Shown piece after piece: positions 24,275 through 32,505 of a stretch of 64,000 nt of DNA. Positions within the stretch are counted from its first letter, which is position 1. Every line of letters starts with the position of its first letter. Location of the stretch: NCBI RefSeq assembly GCF_010894405.1, contig NZ_JAAIYA010000003.1, positions 62,001-126,000 on the forward strand. Direction: 5' to 3'. The notes below the pieces were generated by a model. The model saw nothing but the letters and a program-made list of their open reading frames with translations. It searched no databases and was not told the DNA's origin. The DNA comes from Pyxidicoccus caerfyrddinensis. GTDB taxonomy: Bacteria > Myxococcota > Myxococcia > Myxococcales > Myxococcaceae. The translations under genes were made by a program, and so were the position numbers.

Positions 24275-24691
24275 TCAGCCGGCCTTGCGCTGGCGGCCGG
24301 CGCGGTGCTGGGTCACCCAGGCGCGGGCGTCGTCGACGGTGGCGACGAAGACAGTCTCGAAGCTCGTCTTGCCGGTGTACAGCATGGCGAGGGCGATGGC
24401 CTTGCCGAAGGTGCGCTGCACGACGTCCGCGCCCACATAGATGACGGCGTGGAACCACTCGGAGCGGCCATTGTCGGAGAGGTACCTGCGGCCGGCGGTG
24501 TCAATCTGGGAACGGCCGATGTCGGCGATGCAGTAGTACTGGCCGTGGCGCTCGAAGGTCTCCTTGTAGAGCTGGGACGTGCGCTTCACCTCGTCCATGT
24601 TGATGAGGCCCGTGAAGGACACCACCAGCGTGTCGGGCGGCTCGAAGTGCGAGTGATGCTCGCCGAACTTCAACTCTTCCTGCTGCGGCAT
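24275..24691 (-). CDS. STAS/SpoIIAA-like domain protein, copy 2
   Basis: A 138-residue paralogue of the neighbouring copy, starting at ATG 24691 (MPQQEELKFG). It shares the EPPD, RRYLS-NG, VGADVVQ-TFGKAIALAML-TGK and F-T-F segments and the ARAW at the end, so the genes arose by duplication. The proteins diverge in surface residues, which suggests separate partners. The gene is upstream of copy 1 with 106 bases and hairpins between them, so each may have its own transcript. The C-terminus is basic (RAGRQRKAG). The function is unknown. Confidence 0.75.
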   Translation of the reverse strand: MPQQEELKFGEHHSHFEPPDTLVVSFTGLINMDEVKRTSQLYKETFERHGQYYCIADIGRSQIDTAGRRYLSDNGRSEWFHAVIYVGADVVQRTFGKAIALAMLYTGKTSFETVFVATVDDARAWVTQHRAGRQRKAG

Positions 24692-24851
24692 GGGGCCCCC
24701 TCCCGTTGTACGGACAACACCATAGCGTCTGGCTTTTCCAAGCGCACGAAAGCCCCCGTGCATTCCCGGGCAAGGCGGATGTTGGGGTGAGGACCCTGGT
24801 GCGCGCGGGTGCATTGACGGGGACAGGGTCGGCTGGACTCATGCCGCGCCC

Positions 24852-26138
24852 ATGGGTCGACACAACGCCAGCCTGCTTGCTCTGGGCCTCGCCGTGCTGG
24901 CCGTGGCGGTGGGGGCGTGTCGGCGTGCGTCAGAAGAGACGGGCGCGCCGGCGGGCCGCACGCGGCTCGTCTTCAAGTACCAGCCGCTGTGGGGGGCGCC
25001 GGAGCCCTTCCGCGAATTGCTGGCGCGCTTCGAGCGGGAGAACCCGGGGGTGGAGCTCGTCACCGAGGCGCTGCCCAATTCCTCGGACCTGGCGCACCAG
25101 TTCTTCCTGACTTCACTGGAGGGCGGGGCCGAGGACTTCGACGTGCTGGTGGCGGACGTTGTCTGGGTTCCCGAGTTTGCGCGGGCCGGGTGGATTGCGG
25201 ACCTGTCCGAGTACTTCCCGCCCGAGCGCCTGCGCGAGGACTTCTTTCCCGGCCCGGTGGAGGCGGTGGTGGTGGAGGGGCGCACGTACGCGGTGCCCTG
25301 GTACCTGGACGTGGGCGTCCTCTATTACCGCAAGGATTTGGTGCCGCGAGCGCCGCGCACGTACGAGGAGCTGCAACGGTATGCGCGCGAGGCGATGGCG
25401 AAGGCTCCCGGCGTGCAGGGCTACGTGTGGCAGGGGCGGCAGTACGAGGGCCTGAGCTGCAACGTGTACGAGGCGCTCTGGGGACACGGGGGCGAGGCGC
25501 TGGGGGAGGGCGGGCGCGTGCTGCTGGACTCGAAGCCCGCGCGCGAGGCGCTCGAGTACCTGCGCGGACTGGTGCGCAGCGGCGTGTCACCGGAGACGGT
25601 GACGGGGTTCTCCGAGGAGGAGGCGCGGCGCGTGTTCCAGGAGGGGCGCGCGGTGTTCATGCGCAACTGGCCGTATGCGTGGAGCGAGGCGCAGAAGCCG
25701 GACTCGCCCATCCGCGGGAAGGTGGGCATTGCGCCGCTGCCGACGGTGAGCGGCGAGCCGGGGTGGGGGACGCTGGGCGGGTGGCAGCTCGCGGTGAATG
25801 CGCACGTGTCGCCGGAGCGCAGGAGGCTGGCGGCGAAGCTGATTGCGCACCTGACGTCGCCGGAGGCGAACCTGGTGCTGGCGCTGAACTACGCGCGCAA
25901 CCCGCCGAGGCCGTCTGTGTATGAGGACCCGCGTCTGCGCGCGGCGGACCCGTTCATCGCCAACTTGAAGGAGATGGTGGAGCGCTCGAGGCCGAGGCCG
26001 GTGACGCCGTACTACAACCTGATTGCGGACGTGTTGCAGAGCGAGTTCTCCGCGGCGGTGGCGGGCTTGAGGACGCCGGAAGAGGCGCTGAAGCGGGCAC
26101 AGAAGCAGGTGGACCACCTGACGGGGGTGGGGGAGTGA
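24852..26138 (+). CDS. ABC sugar importer, substrate-binding lipoprotein
   Basis: A 428-residue family 1 extracellular solute-binding protein. The signal ends in VGAC (Cys about 23). The mature protein shows the expected features: LVFKYQPLWG, LLARFERENPGVELV, DVLVADVVWVPEFARAGWIADL, YAVPWYLDVGVLYYRKDL, and a GGWQLAVNAH segment. This family binds malto-oligosaccharides, trehalose or related glycans and hands them to the permease. It is first in a three-gene operon with two permeases. The ATPase is missing; in many bacteria a distant MsmK/UgpC-type ATPase serves several importers. Confidence 0.92.
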   Translation: MGRHNASLLALGLAVLAVAVGACRRASEETGAPAGRTRLVFKYQPLWGAPEPFRELLARFERENPGVELVTEALPNSSDLAHQFFLTSLEGGAEDFDVLVADVVWVPEFARAGWIADLSEYFPPERLREDFFPGPVEAVVVEGRTYAVPWYLDVGVLYYRKDLVPRAPRTYEELQRYAREAMAKAPGVQGYVWQGRQYEGLSCNVYEALWGHGGEALGEGGRVLLDSKPAREALEYLRGLVRSGVSPETVTGFSEEEARRVFQEGRAVFMRNWPYAWSEAQKPDSPIRGKVGIAPLPTVSGEPGWGTLGGWQLAVNAHVSPERRRLAAKLIAHLTSPEANLVLALNYARNPPRPSVYEDPRLRAADPFIANLKEMVERSRPRPVTPYYNLIADVLQSEFSAAVAGLRTPEEALKRAQKQVDHLTGVGE

Positions 26139-26193
26139 GCGGCTCGGCCACGGAGCGGCGGAGCGGCGTGCAGGTGGTGCGCGGAGGTGGCGT

Positions 26194-27072
26194 GTGAGCG
26201 GCGGAGGCTCGCTGGAGCGGGAGCGGCGACAGGCGTACCTGCTGGTGGCGCCGGCGGTGGTGGTGCTGGCGGGCGTGGCGCTGTACCCCATCCTGGCGGC
26301 GGTGTGGCTGAGCCTGCACCGCTTCATCCTCGTCTTCGGCGAGCGGCGCTTCACGGGGTTGGACAACTACGCCTTCCTGCTGAGTGACGCGCGCTTCTGG
26401 TCGGCGCTGGGGAACACGGCGTACTTCACGCTGGTGGCGGTGACGGTGGAGCTGCTGCTGGCGGTGCCGCTGGCGCTGCTGCTCAACCGGGCCTTTCCGG
26501 GGCGGGGGCTGCTGCGCGCGTCGGTGCTGGTGCCGTGGGCCATTCCCACCGTGGTGAGCGCGAGGCTCTGGGCGTGGATGTTCAATCCCGAGTACGGGCT
26601 CATCAATCGCATGTTGCCGGGGAGTGACATCAACTGGCTGGGAGCGCCGGGGTACGCGCTGCACGCGGCCATCCTGGTGGACGTGTGGAAGACGACGCCC
26701 TTCGTGGCGCTGCTGGTGCTCGCGGGGCTGCAAGGGATTGGCGAGGACCTCTACAAGGCGGCCCGGGTGGACGGCGCGTCGAACTGGCGGATGTTCCGGT
26801 CGATTACGCTGCCGCTCCTGAAGCCGGCGCTGCTGCTGGCGTTGCTGTTCCGTTCGCTGGATGCGTTCCGCGTGTTCGACGCGATTTATGTGCTCACCGA
26901 GGGCGGGCCGGCGAACACGACGGAGACGCTGAGCATCTACGCGTACAAGACGCTGATGCGCTCGGGAGACTTCGGGTACGGGAGCGCGCTGTCGGTGGCG
27001 ACGTTCCTGTGCGTGGTGGTGCTGGCGGCGGTGTGGCTGCGGCTGCTGGGGCGAGAGGAGGGCGCGCGATGA
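26194..27072 (+). CDS. ABC sugar importer permease 1 (MalF type)
   Basis: A 292-residue permease with six transmembrane spans, starting at a GTG at 26194 with GGAGG upstream. The EAA loop is YKAARVDGASNWRMFRSITLPLL (spanning about residues 186-208), the docking site for the ATPase. The N-terminus LVAPAVVVLAGVALYPILAAVWLSL is a typical first span. It forms a heterodimer with the permease encoded next, with which it overlaps by ATGA, assuring equal synthesis. Confidence 0.93.
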   Translation: MSGGGSLERERRQAYLLVAPAVVVLAGVALYPILAAVWLSLHRFILVFGERRFTGLDNYAFLLSDARFWSALGNTAYFTLVAVTVELLLAVPLALLLNRAFPGRGLLRASVLVPWAIPTVVSARLWAWMFNPEYGLINRMLPGSDINWLGAPGYALHAAILVDVWKTTPFVALLVLAGLQGIGEDLYKAARVDGASNWRMFRSITLPLLKPALLLALLFRSLDAFRVFDAIYVLTEGGPANTTETLSIYAYKTLMRSGDFGYGSALSVATFLCVVVLAAVWLRLLGREEGAR

Positions 27073-27878
27073 AGCGGCCCGGGCTGGGTACGGCGCTGGC
27101 GGTGGTGGCGTTCCTCACGTTCTTCCTGGGGCCGTTCTTCTGGCAGGTGCTGACGAGCCTGTGGCCGGACGGCGAATTGACACGGCCGTGGCCCTCGCAC
27201 CTGACGGTGGACAGTTACGTGAGCGTGCTGTGGGGGCGGCCGTTCTTGAGGGTGGTGGCGAACTCGCTGCTGGTGGCGGCGCTGACGACGGGGTTCTGTC
27301 TCACCATGGGCGCGGCGGCGGCCTTCGCGCTGGCGAAGCTGGAGTTCCGGGGGAAGGGACTGCTGCTGAGCGCGGCGCTGGCGGTGAGCATGTTTCCGCC
27401 GATTGCGACGGTGAGCCCGCTGTACCTCATCCTTCGCGCGGTGGGGTTGCGGGACAGCCTGATTGGACTGGCCTTGCCGTATGCCACGTTTGCATTGCCA
27501 TTGACGCTGTGGGTGTTGACGTCGTTCTTCCGGCAATTACCAGACGAGCTGTATCGCGCGGCGCGGGTGGACGGGTGCACGCCGTTCCAGGCGTTCCGGA
27601 GGGTGCTGCTGCCATTGGCGGCGCCGGGGCTGGCGACGACGGCGATTCTCGTCTTCATCTTCGCGTGGAACGAGTTCCTCTACGCGCTGACGTTCCTGTC
27701 CACGCCGGAGAAGCGCACGGTGCCAGTGGCCATCAGCCTCTTCGCCAGCGAGTACCGCGAGCCGTGGGGCGAGATTGCCGCCGCCTCCGTGGTCGCCACG
27801 CTGCCCCTGGTGGTGCTCACCGTGTTGTTCCAGCGGAGGATTGTGTCCGGGCTCACCGCGGGGGCGGTGAAGGAGTAG
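27069..27878 (+). CDS. ABC sugar importer permease 2 (MalG type)
   Basis: A 269-residue permease with about six membrane spans. The EAA loop is YRAARVDGCTPFQAFRRVLLPL, and the C-terminal RTVPVAISLFASEY is characteristic of MalG-like subunits. It overlaps the stop of the first permease gene (ATGA at 27069-27072). It ends the operon; there is no ATPase gene downstream, where a PDDEXK-like gene is convergent. Confidence 0.93.
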   Translation: MKRPGLGTALAVVAFLTFFLGPFFWQVLTSLWPDGELTRPWPSHLTVDSYVSVLWGRPFLRVVANSLLVAALTTGFCLTMGAAAAFALAKLEFRGKGLLLSAALAVSMFPPIATVSPLYLILRAVGLRDSLIGLALPYATFALPLTLWVLTSFFRQLPDELYRAARVDGCTPFQAFRRVLLPLAAPGLATTAILVFIFAWNEFLYALTFLSTPEKRTVPVAISLFASEYREPWGEIAAASVVATLPLVVLTVLFQRRIVSGLTAGAVKE

Positions 27879-27889
27879 CGGCGCGAGGC

Positions 27890-28741
27890 TCAGTGCTCCG
27901 GCGGGCGGGTGGCCGCGAGGAGCGCGGTGGCGGCGGCGTCCGGAGTGGTGAAGGCCTGCTTGATGAGCGCTTCCAGGGTGACGGCGTCCAACTGTGCGAG
28001 GCGCTGCTCGGCGTCAGTTGGGAGCGCCAGTCCGCGGACACTGGCGAAGGTCACCAGCGTCCGGGCGCGCTCGCGCGCCCTCTCCAGTGCTCGTTGTTCT
28101 TCCCAGAAGGGTGAGTCCAGCATGATGCTCCTCAAGGACTGGCTGAGCCGCTGAAGGCCGAAGCGGCGGGAGGCCAGGGTTCCCAGGACCACGAGTAAGT
28201 CTAGTCGCTCCGCCGACGAAAGGCTCGGCTCCTGGCGGAGACGGGCCTCGGCCCAGGCGACTCGCTCCGGTCCGGCCCTGGCTTCCATGACCGAGAGGGG
28301 CAGGAGGGCCGTGGCTGCCTGCAGGGCAGGCTGGCTGAAGTCCACCTCCCAGAGACGCACTACCTGGAAATCAAAGGAAAGTACCTGCCGGCCGGCACAG
28401 GCGAAGGTGTACGGAGGCGCCGTGCCTTCAGCCTCGGGTACGAGAAAGACGGCTACGGGCAACACCGGCATGTCTTCTCGCAGGTGGACGCGGATCGTGT
28501 AGTCCAACAGCCTCCGCGCGAAGTCAGGGTCGGCCTGGGCCTGGAGCTCCACCTCCACTGCGAATCGCTCTCCCCGCGCTTCCACGACGAGGATGGCATC
28601 GGCACGGCGTTCGGATTGGGGAAGGCTGGAGTCCGCGGTTCGCACGAACGTAGGCGCATTGGGGCCGAACAGCAGGAGGAGGAGTTGTTCCGGGTGGCCC
28701 TGCACCAGGCGGCGGAGGACGAGGTCGAAGACAGAGCCCAT
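27890..28741 (-). CDS. Rpn/PDDEXK-type putative transposase-like protein
   Basis: A 283-residue protein with the N-terminal PD-(D/E)XK-like core often seen in Rpn/YhgA-type recombination-promoting nucleases: ADAILVVEARGERFAVEVELQAQ, in which an Asp and the following Glu-Val-Glu could form the catalytic site. The helical C-terminal part (RALERARERARTLV) is typical of these proteins. Myxobacteria carry many copies. The biological role is uncertain, with DNA cleavage, recombination and defence all suggested for relatives. It is monocistronic and convergent with the sugar importer. Confidence 0.75.
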   Translation of the reverse strand: MGSVFDLVLRRLVQGHPEQLLLLLFGPNAPTFVRTADSSLPQSERRADAILVVEARGERFAVEVELQAQADPDFARRLLDYTIRVHLREDMPVLPVAVFLVPEAEGTAPPYTFACAGRQVLSFDFQVVRLWEVDFSQPALQAATALLPLSVMEARAGPERVAWAEARLRQEPSLSSAERLDLLVVLGTLASRRFGLQRLSQSLRSIMLDSPFWEEQRALERARERARTLVTFASVRGLALPTDAEQRLAQLDAVTLEALIKQAFTTPDAAATALLAATRPPEH

Positions 28742-28870
28742 GAAGAGCGCCGACCGTAGCGGGTAGGGGTGACATGCGGTTCAGGCATGCATCAGCAGCG
28801 CTGGGCATGACAGCCCGGATGCGCCACTCGTCGGCAGGGCGGGTCCATCCCATGGAAAGAGAGGGTTCCC

Positions 28871-30466
28871 TTGTTCACGACGAAGCGCGGCTTCTTCATC
28901 CTCCTCCTCACGGCGGTGGCGGAAATCTCCGCCTGCGCCCCTCCCGAGCCACAGGGCACGGAGGCACGTACAGAGCGCACGGAAGAATCAGCCCTGGCCA
29001 CGAAGGCCCCGTTCGAGCTGCCCAACAGTCTCCTGCCATTCGACCTGCCGGCGCGGGCCGACCTCGCCACCAGCGAGTACAAGGTCTTCGCGCACTGGCA
29101 CAACTTCCCGCTGCGCAGCTACGGCTCCAGCAGCGGCCAGTACTACGACCAGTACACACGCTGGCTCCAACCCACGGGCACCTACGCGTCCATCGGTGGC
29201 TACCTGCGTGACAGGCCCGTTCCCATCCTCGCCGTGCCCGCGGTGGAACCGGACTACGGCAAACGCGACATGAAGCAGGACCTCCAGACCGCCGCCGCAG
29301 TCGGCGTGGACGGGTTCCTCATCAACCACTGGTTCCGGACCACCGACCCACGCTGGAAGTGGCTCACCGACCTCTTCAACGCCGCCGACGAGTTCAACAC
29401 CGAGAACCCCAGCGCCCCCTTCTACGTCATCCCCAACATCGACGCGCACATCCTCTCGACGAACAGCGGCAAGGACGAACCCCGTCAGCGCGCGGATGAC
29501 CTCGCGACGTTCAAGAGCCGCGCGTCCTGGAGGAAGCTGAATGGCAAGTACGTCGTCGGCAGCTTCCGGCCCGAGGCTCTGCCCGCCACCTGGTGGCAGC
29601 AGTTCTTCGACCAACTCAAGACGGTCCACGGCATGGACGCGGTGCTCTGGGGCACACTGCTCGACCCGTCAGAGGCCAACCGCAACGCTCTGAAGCCGTT
29701 CATGGTCGGCGCCACCTTCTCGCGCTGGGACAACCTCCCGTACACGTCCAACCCGCTCAACGGCATCAACACACTCAAGGCCTGGGGTGACCTCAACGGC
29801 GTGCCCTACTCGCCGCCGGTGAGCCACACGGACAACCGGCCCACGGGCTCCATCACCACGGAGACGGCGGGCTTCAAGACCCAATACAACACGTGGAAGG
29901 CAGCCATCGACTCGGGCGTGAAGATGGTTCAAATCCTCACCTGGAATGACCACTACGAAGGCCACGCCCTCCGGCCCAACTCAGCCTTGCAGTATGCGTT
30001 CTATGATTTGACGGCGTACTACTCGACCTGGTTCAAGACGCGCCAGCAGCCGGCGCTCGTGCGAGATGTCCTCTACTACTCGCACCGCATGCACCTGAGT
30101 GCCGAGCCGTACGACACAGTCCAGCAGCCCAAGCCCACCGCCTCGAAGAACGGCGTGGCCCTGGTGGACAGGGTCTTCCTCCTCGCCATGCTCACGTCGA
30201 GCGGGCGCGTTCAAATCACCTCCGGCGGCACGGCCTACACCGCCGACGTCCAGGCAGGCCCCCAGTTCTTCGACGCGCCGCTGAAGGCCAACAACCCGCC
30301 GTCCTTCCAGCTGAGCCGGAGCGGCACGCCAGTCATCAACCTCACCAGCGCCTTCCGCACCCGCTCGCCGATTGTCTGGCAGGACCTGCTGTACCGCGCC
30401 GGGAGTTCTTCACGCTCGGCCGTCACGGGCGTCCAGAACAATCTGCCGCAAGACCGGCTCCCGTAG
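28871..30466 (+). CDS. GH71-like glycoside hydrolase lipoprotein
   Basis: A 531-residue protein starting at TTG 28871 with AGAGAGG upstream. The signal ends in ISAC, so it is probably a lipoprotein. Residues about 60-390 resemble the GH71/GH99 barrel: KVFAHWHNFPL near the first strand, TAAAVGVDGFLINHW, YVIPNIDAHIL and MVQILTWNDHYEGH, where Asp and Glu late in the barrel are candidates for catalysis. GH71 enzymes cut alpha-1,3-glucan, a fungal cell-wall polymer, which suits a predatory soil bacterium. A C-terminal beta domain follows. The fit to the family is by motif only. Confidence 0.78.
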   Translation: MFTTKRGFFILLLTAVAEISACAPPEPQGTEARTERTEESALATKAPFELPNSLLPFDLPARADLATSEYKVFAHWHNFPLRSYGSSSGQYYDQYTRWLQPTGTYASIGGYLRDRPVPILAVPAVEPDYGKRDMKQDLQTAAAVGVDGFLINHWFRTTDPRWKWLTDLFNAADEFNTENPSAPFYVIPNIDAHILSTNSGKDEPRQRADDLATFKSRASWRKLNGKYVVGSFRPEALPATWWQQFFDQLKTVHGMDAVLWGTLLDPSEANRNALKPFMVGATFSRWDNLPYTSNPLNGINTLKAWGDLNGVPYSPPVSHTDNRPTGSITTETAGFKTQYNTWKAAIDSGVKMVQILTWNDHYEGHALRPNSALQYAFYDLTAYYSTWFKTRQQPALVRDVLYYSHRMHLSAEPYDTVQQPKPTASKNGVALVDRVFLLAMLTSSGRVQITSGGTAYTADVQAGPQFFDAPLKANNPPSFQLSRSGTPVINLTSAFRTRSPIVWQDLLYRAGSSSRSAVTGVQNNLPQDRLP

Positions 30467-30493
30467 GCAGTTGGCCCACTGTTCAGCATGCAG

Positions 30494-30515
30494 CCCGGCT
30501 GCTTCAGGAGCCGGG
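30494..30515 (+). terminator. Hairpin after the GH71-like gene
   Basis: CCCGGCT (30494-30500) pairs with AGCCGGG (30509-30515) around GCTTCAGG, 27 bases after the stop. No T-run. Confidence 0.5.
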
Positions 30516-30598
30516 TTGCCCCGGGGCCCCATCGCTCGTCGCACATCGGACAGGGTATAGGGTTGCGGTCGCCCACACATGTCCAGGAGCCGTGACCG

Positions 30599-31279
30599 AT
30601 GGAGACTCCCTCGCTGGAGTTGTCGCTGTCGCCCGAGGTGCATGCGGGCCAGTCCGCGTACACGTGGTGGACGTTGCGCGTCTTCTACGACGTGGGCGTG
30701 CTGGGTTACTCCAACCGCTTCGTCTGGAAATGCCCCACCCCGGTCCAGCTCGACTGGTACGACACCCACGTCTCCGCCAACCACCTCGACGTGGGCGTAG
30801 GCACCGGCTACTACACCGCGTACTGCCGCTATCCCTCACCCACGCCGCGTCTGGCATTGATGGACCTCAATGCCAACAGCCTGGAGTACGCCGCCAGTCG
30901 CGCCGCGCGCTACTCACCGGAGACGTACCGGCGCAACGTGTTGGACCCCATCGACTTCGACGCGCCCCGCTTCGACTCCATCGGGCTCAACAACCTGCTG
31001 CACTGCCTGCCCGGCTCCATGGACGAGAAGGCCGTCGCCTTCGACCACCTCCGCCCCCTCCTCAACCCGGGCGGTTGCGTCTTCGGCGCCACCCTCCTGC
31101 AGGGCGACGTGCCGCGCAGCGCCCAGGCCCGCATGCTGATGCGCGCCTACAACCGCAGGGGTCTCTTCTCCAACGAGCAGGACACGCTGGAGTCACTGGA
31201 GCGCGCCCTCCGACAGCGCTTCAAGGAGTCTCAAGTTACCCTGCACGGCTGCATGGCCCTCTTCCGGGCGCAAAGCTGA
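30599..31279 (+). CDS. Class I SAM-dependent methyltransferase
   Basis: A 226-residue Rossmann-fold methyltransferase. Motif I is LDVGVGTGYYT, motif II is LALMDLNANSLEYA, and the acidic motif IV-like region is FDSIGLNNLLHCLPG. The post-motif PLLNPGGCVFGATLL is typical. The substrate is not evident; methylation of a small molecule or lipid is most likely. It is alone between the GH71-like gene and a small lipoprotein gene. Confidence 0.88.
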   Translation: METPSLELSLSPEVHAGQSAYTWWTLRVFYDVGVLGYSNRFVWKCPTPVQLDWYDTHVSANHLDVGVGTGYYTAYCRYPSPTPRLALMDLNANSLEYAASRAARYSPETYRRNVLDPIDFDAPRFDSIGLNNLLHCLPGSMDEKAVAFDHLRPLLNPGGCVFGATLLQGDVPRSAQARMLMRAYNRRGLFSNEQDTLESLERALRQRFKESQVTLHGCMALFRAQS

Positions 31280-31388
31280 CCCGCTTGGAATCCGGCCCCC
31301 CGCCAGGGGACACTGCCGGCCATGTACGACGAGCTCCTGGCACCCGTCCGCGGCCTCCGCGGCCCGAACCCCACGCGCTGATCGCCCC

Positions 31389-31814
31389 ATGTCCGCTGGC
31401 AAGTGGAGCGCCCTCGCCGTCGTTCTCGTGCTGGGCTCGTGTCTGGGAGTCGGTGGCCTGCTGTGGGCCTTCGATGACGTCGACTTCCTCGGCACCGACA
31501 AGGACGAGCGGGACTTCTCGGTGGCGGAGCAGCGCAGGCTCTTCGACACCTTCTTCCCGGTGCCCGTGCCCCCGAGCGCCGCCGACGTGCGCATCCGCTA
31601 CGAGGGCTTCCAGGACTGGCATCTGGAGCTCTCCTTCACGCTGCCGCCGGGGGACTTCGAGTCCTTCGTCTCCCAGCTCACCCCGCACCCGGACCAGCCC
31701 GGGGTCTACGCAGGGCGCATCCGGCTGGGGGATGGCGGCTTCCTCGCGAATGCCAGCTCCATCACCGTGGACACCGTGGCCCGGCGCGTGACGCTCACGG
31801 CCTTCACGGTGTGA
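31389..31814 (+). CDS. Small putative lipoprotein
   Basis: A 141-residue protein whose N-terminus ends in LVLGSC, an acceptable lipobox (Cys18). The remainder is acidic, with DDVDFLGTDKDERDFSVAEQRR, then a beta-rich domain (VRIRYEGFQDWHLELSFTLPPGDFESFVSQL). I do not recognise it. The last 11 bases overlap the stop region of the opposite-strand NAD-binding gene, tail to tail. Confidence 0.65.
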   Translation: MSAGKWSALAVVLVLGSCLGVGGLLWAFDDVDFLGTDKDERDFSVAEQRRLFDTFFPVPVPPSAADVRIRYEGFQDWHLELSFTLPPGDFESFVSQLTPHPDQPGVYAGRIRLGDGGFLANASSITVDTVARRVTLTAFTV

Positions 31815-32475
31815 CGGGAGGCTTCACGCCCGTGGCGTCCACCTCGGCCCAGAGGCTGTTGCCCTCCAGCACCGTGTTGAGGGGGCCCCGCTTCTCCGAC
31901 ACGCGCAGCAGGACGGCGGCGAGCTGCTCCAGGTGGATGGGCCGCAGCTTCCCCAAGAGCGGCAGCCGGGAGAAGACGCGGAGGAGGGACGGCGGCTCGT
32001 GGTACTCGCCCTCGAAGGCCGGGGGCCGCACAATCGTCCAGGGGATGCCGCTCTCGCGCACCAGGCGCTCGGCCTCCGCCTTGGCCTTGAGGTACGCACC
32101 CACCGGCCGGCCCGCGCCCATGCTGCTGAGCAGCACGAAGTGGTCCACGCCCGCGCGCTTCGCCGCCTCCACGAGCTGCCGCGTGGTGCCGATGTCGCTC
32201 GTCTCGTAGGTGTCACCCGCGTCGAAGCGCTTGCGCATGGTGCCGATGAGCTGCAGCACCGTGGTGTAGCCGCTCATCATCTCGATGAGCGTCTCGCCGT
32301 CGGACAGCTCCACCACCGCCTTGCGCGGCCACTCCTTCGCCAGGTCGCTGCTCGCGCTCTTCGGCCGCACGTGCGCAATCACAGGCACTCCGCGCGCGAG
32401 CGCCTGCCGCATCAGGGTGCGTCCGGTGGCACCGGTGGCTCCAGCGACGAACAGGTGGCGGGGCGGCGTTTCCAT
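31804..32475 (-). CDS. NAD(P)-binding atypical SDR protein
   Basis: A 223-residue NmrA/HTATIP2-like atypical short-chain dehydrogenase. The N-terminal dinucleotide motif is VAGATGATGRTLM (GxxGxxG). FVLLSSMGAGRPVGAYLKAKAEAE replaces the classical YxxxK with a YLKAK pair, still giving Tyr and Lys with spacing of two. The PWTIVRPPAF segment is typical. It may be a redox sensor or reductase of unknown substrate. A hairpin (32479-32500) overlaps its Shine-Dalgarno. Confidence 0.85.
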   Translation of the reverse strand: METPPRHLFVAGATGATGRTLMRQALARGVPVIAHVRPKSASSDLAKEWPRKAVVELSDGETLIEMMSGYTTVLQLIGTMRKRFDAGDTYETSDIGTTRQLVEAAKRAGVDHFVLLSSMGAGRPVGAYLKAKAEAERLVRESGIPWTIVRPPAFEGEYHEPPSLLRVFSRLPLLGKLRPIHLEQLAAVLLRVSEKRGPLNTVLEGNSLWAEVDATGVKPPVTP

Positions 32476-32478
32476 GGG

Positions 32479-32500
32479 GCGCTCCAGGAATGGGGAGCGC
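32479..32500 (-). promoter_or_regulatory. Hairpin covering the NAD-binding gene ribosome-binding site
   Basis: GCGCTCC (32479-32485) pairs with GGAGCGC (32494-32500). On the leftward transcript the arm nearest the start codon reads GGAGCGC, which contains the Shine-Dalgarno GGAG three to four bases before the ATG region. It may equally be the terminator of the phospholipase gene. Confidence 0.4.
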
Positions 32501-32505
32501 GCAGC

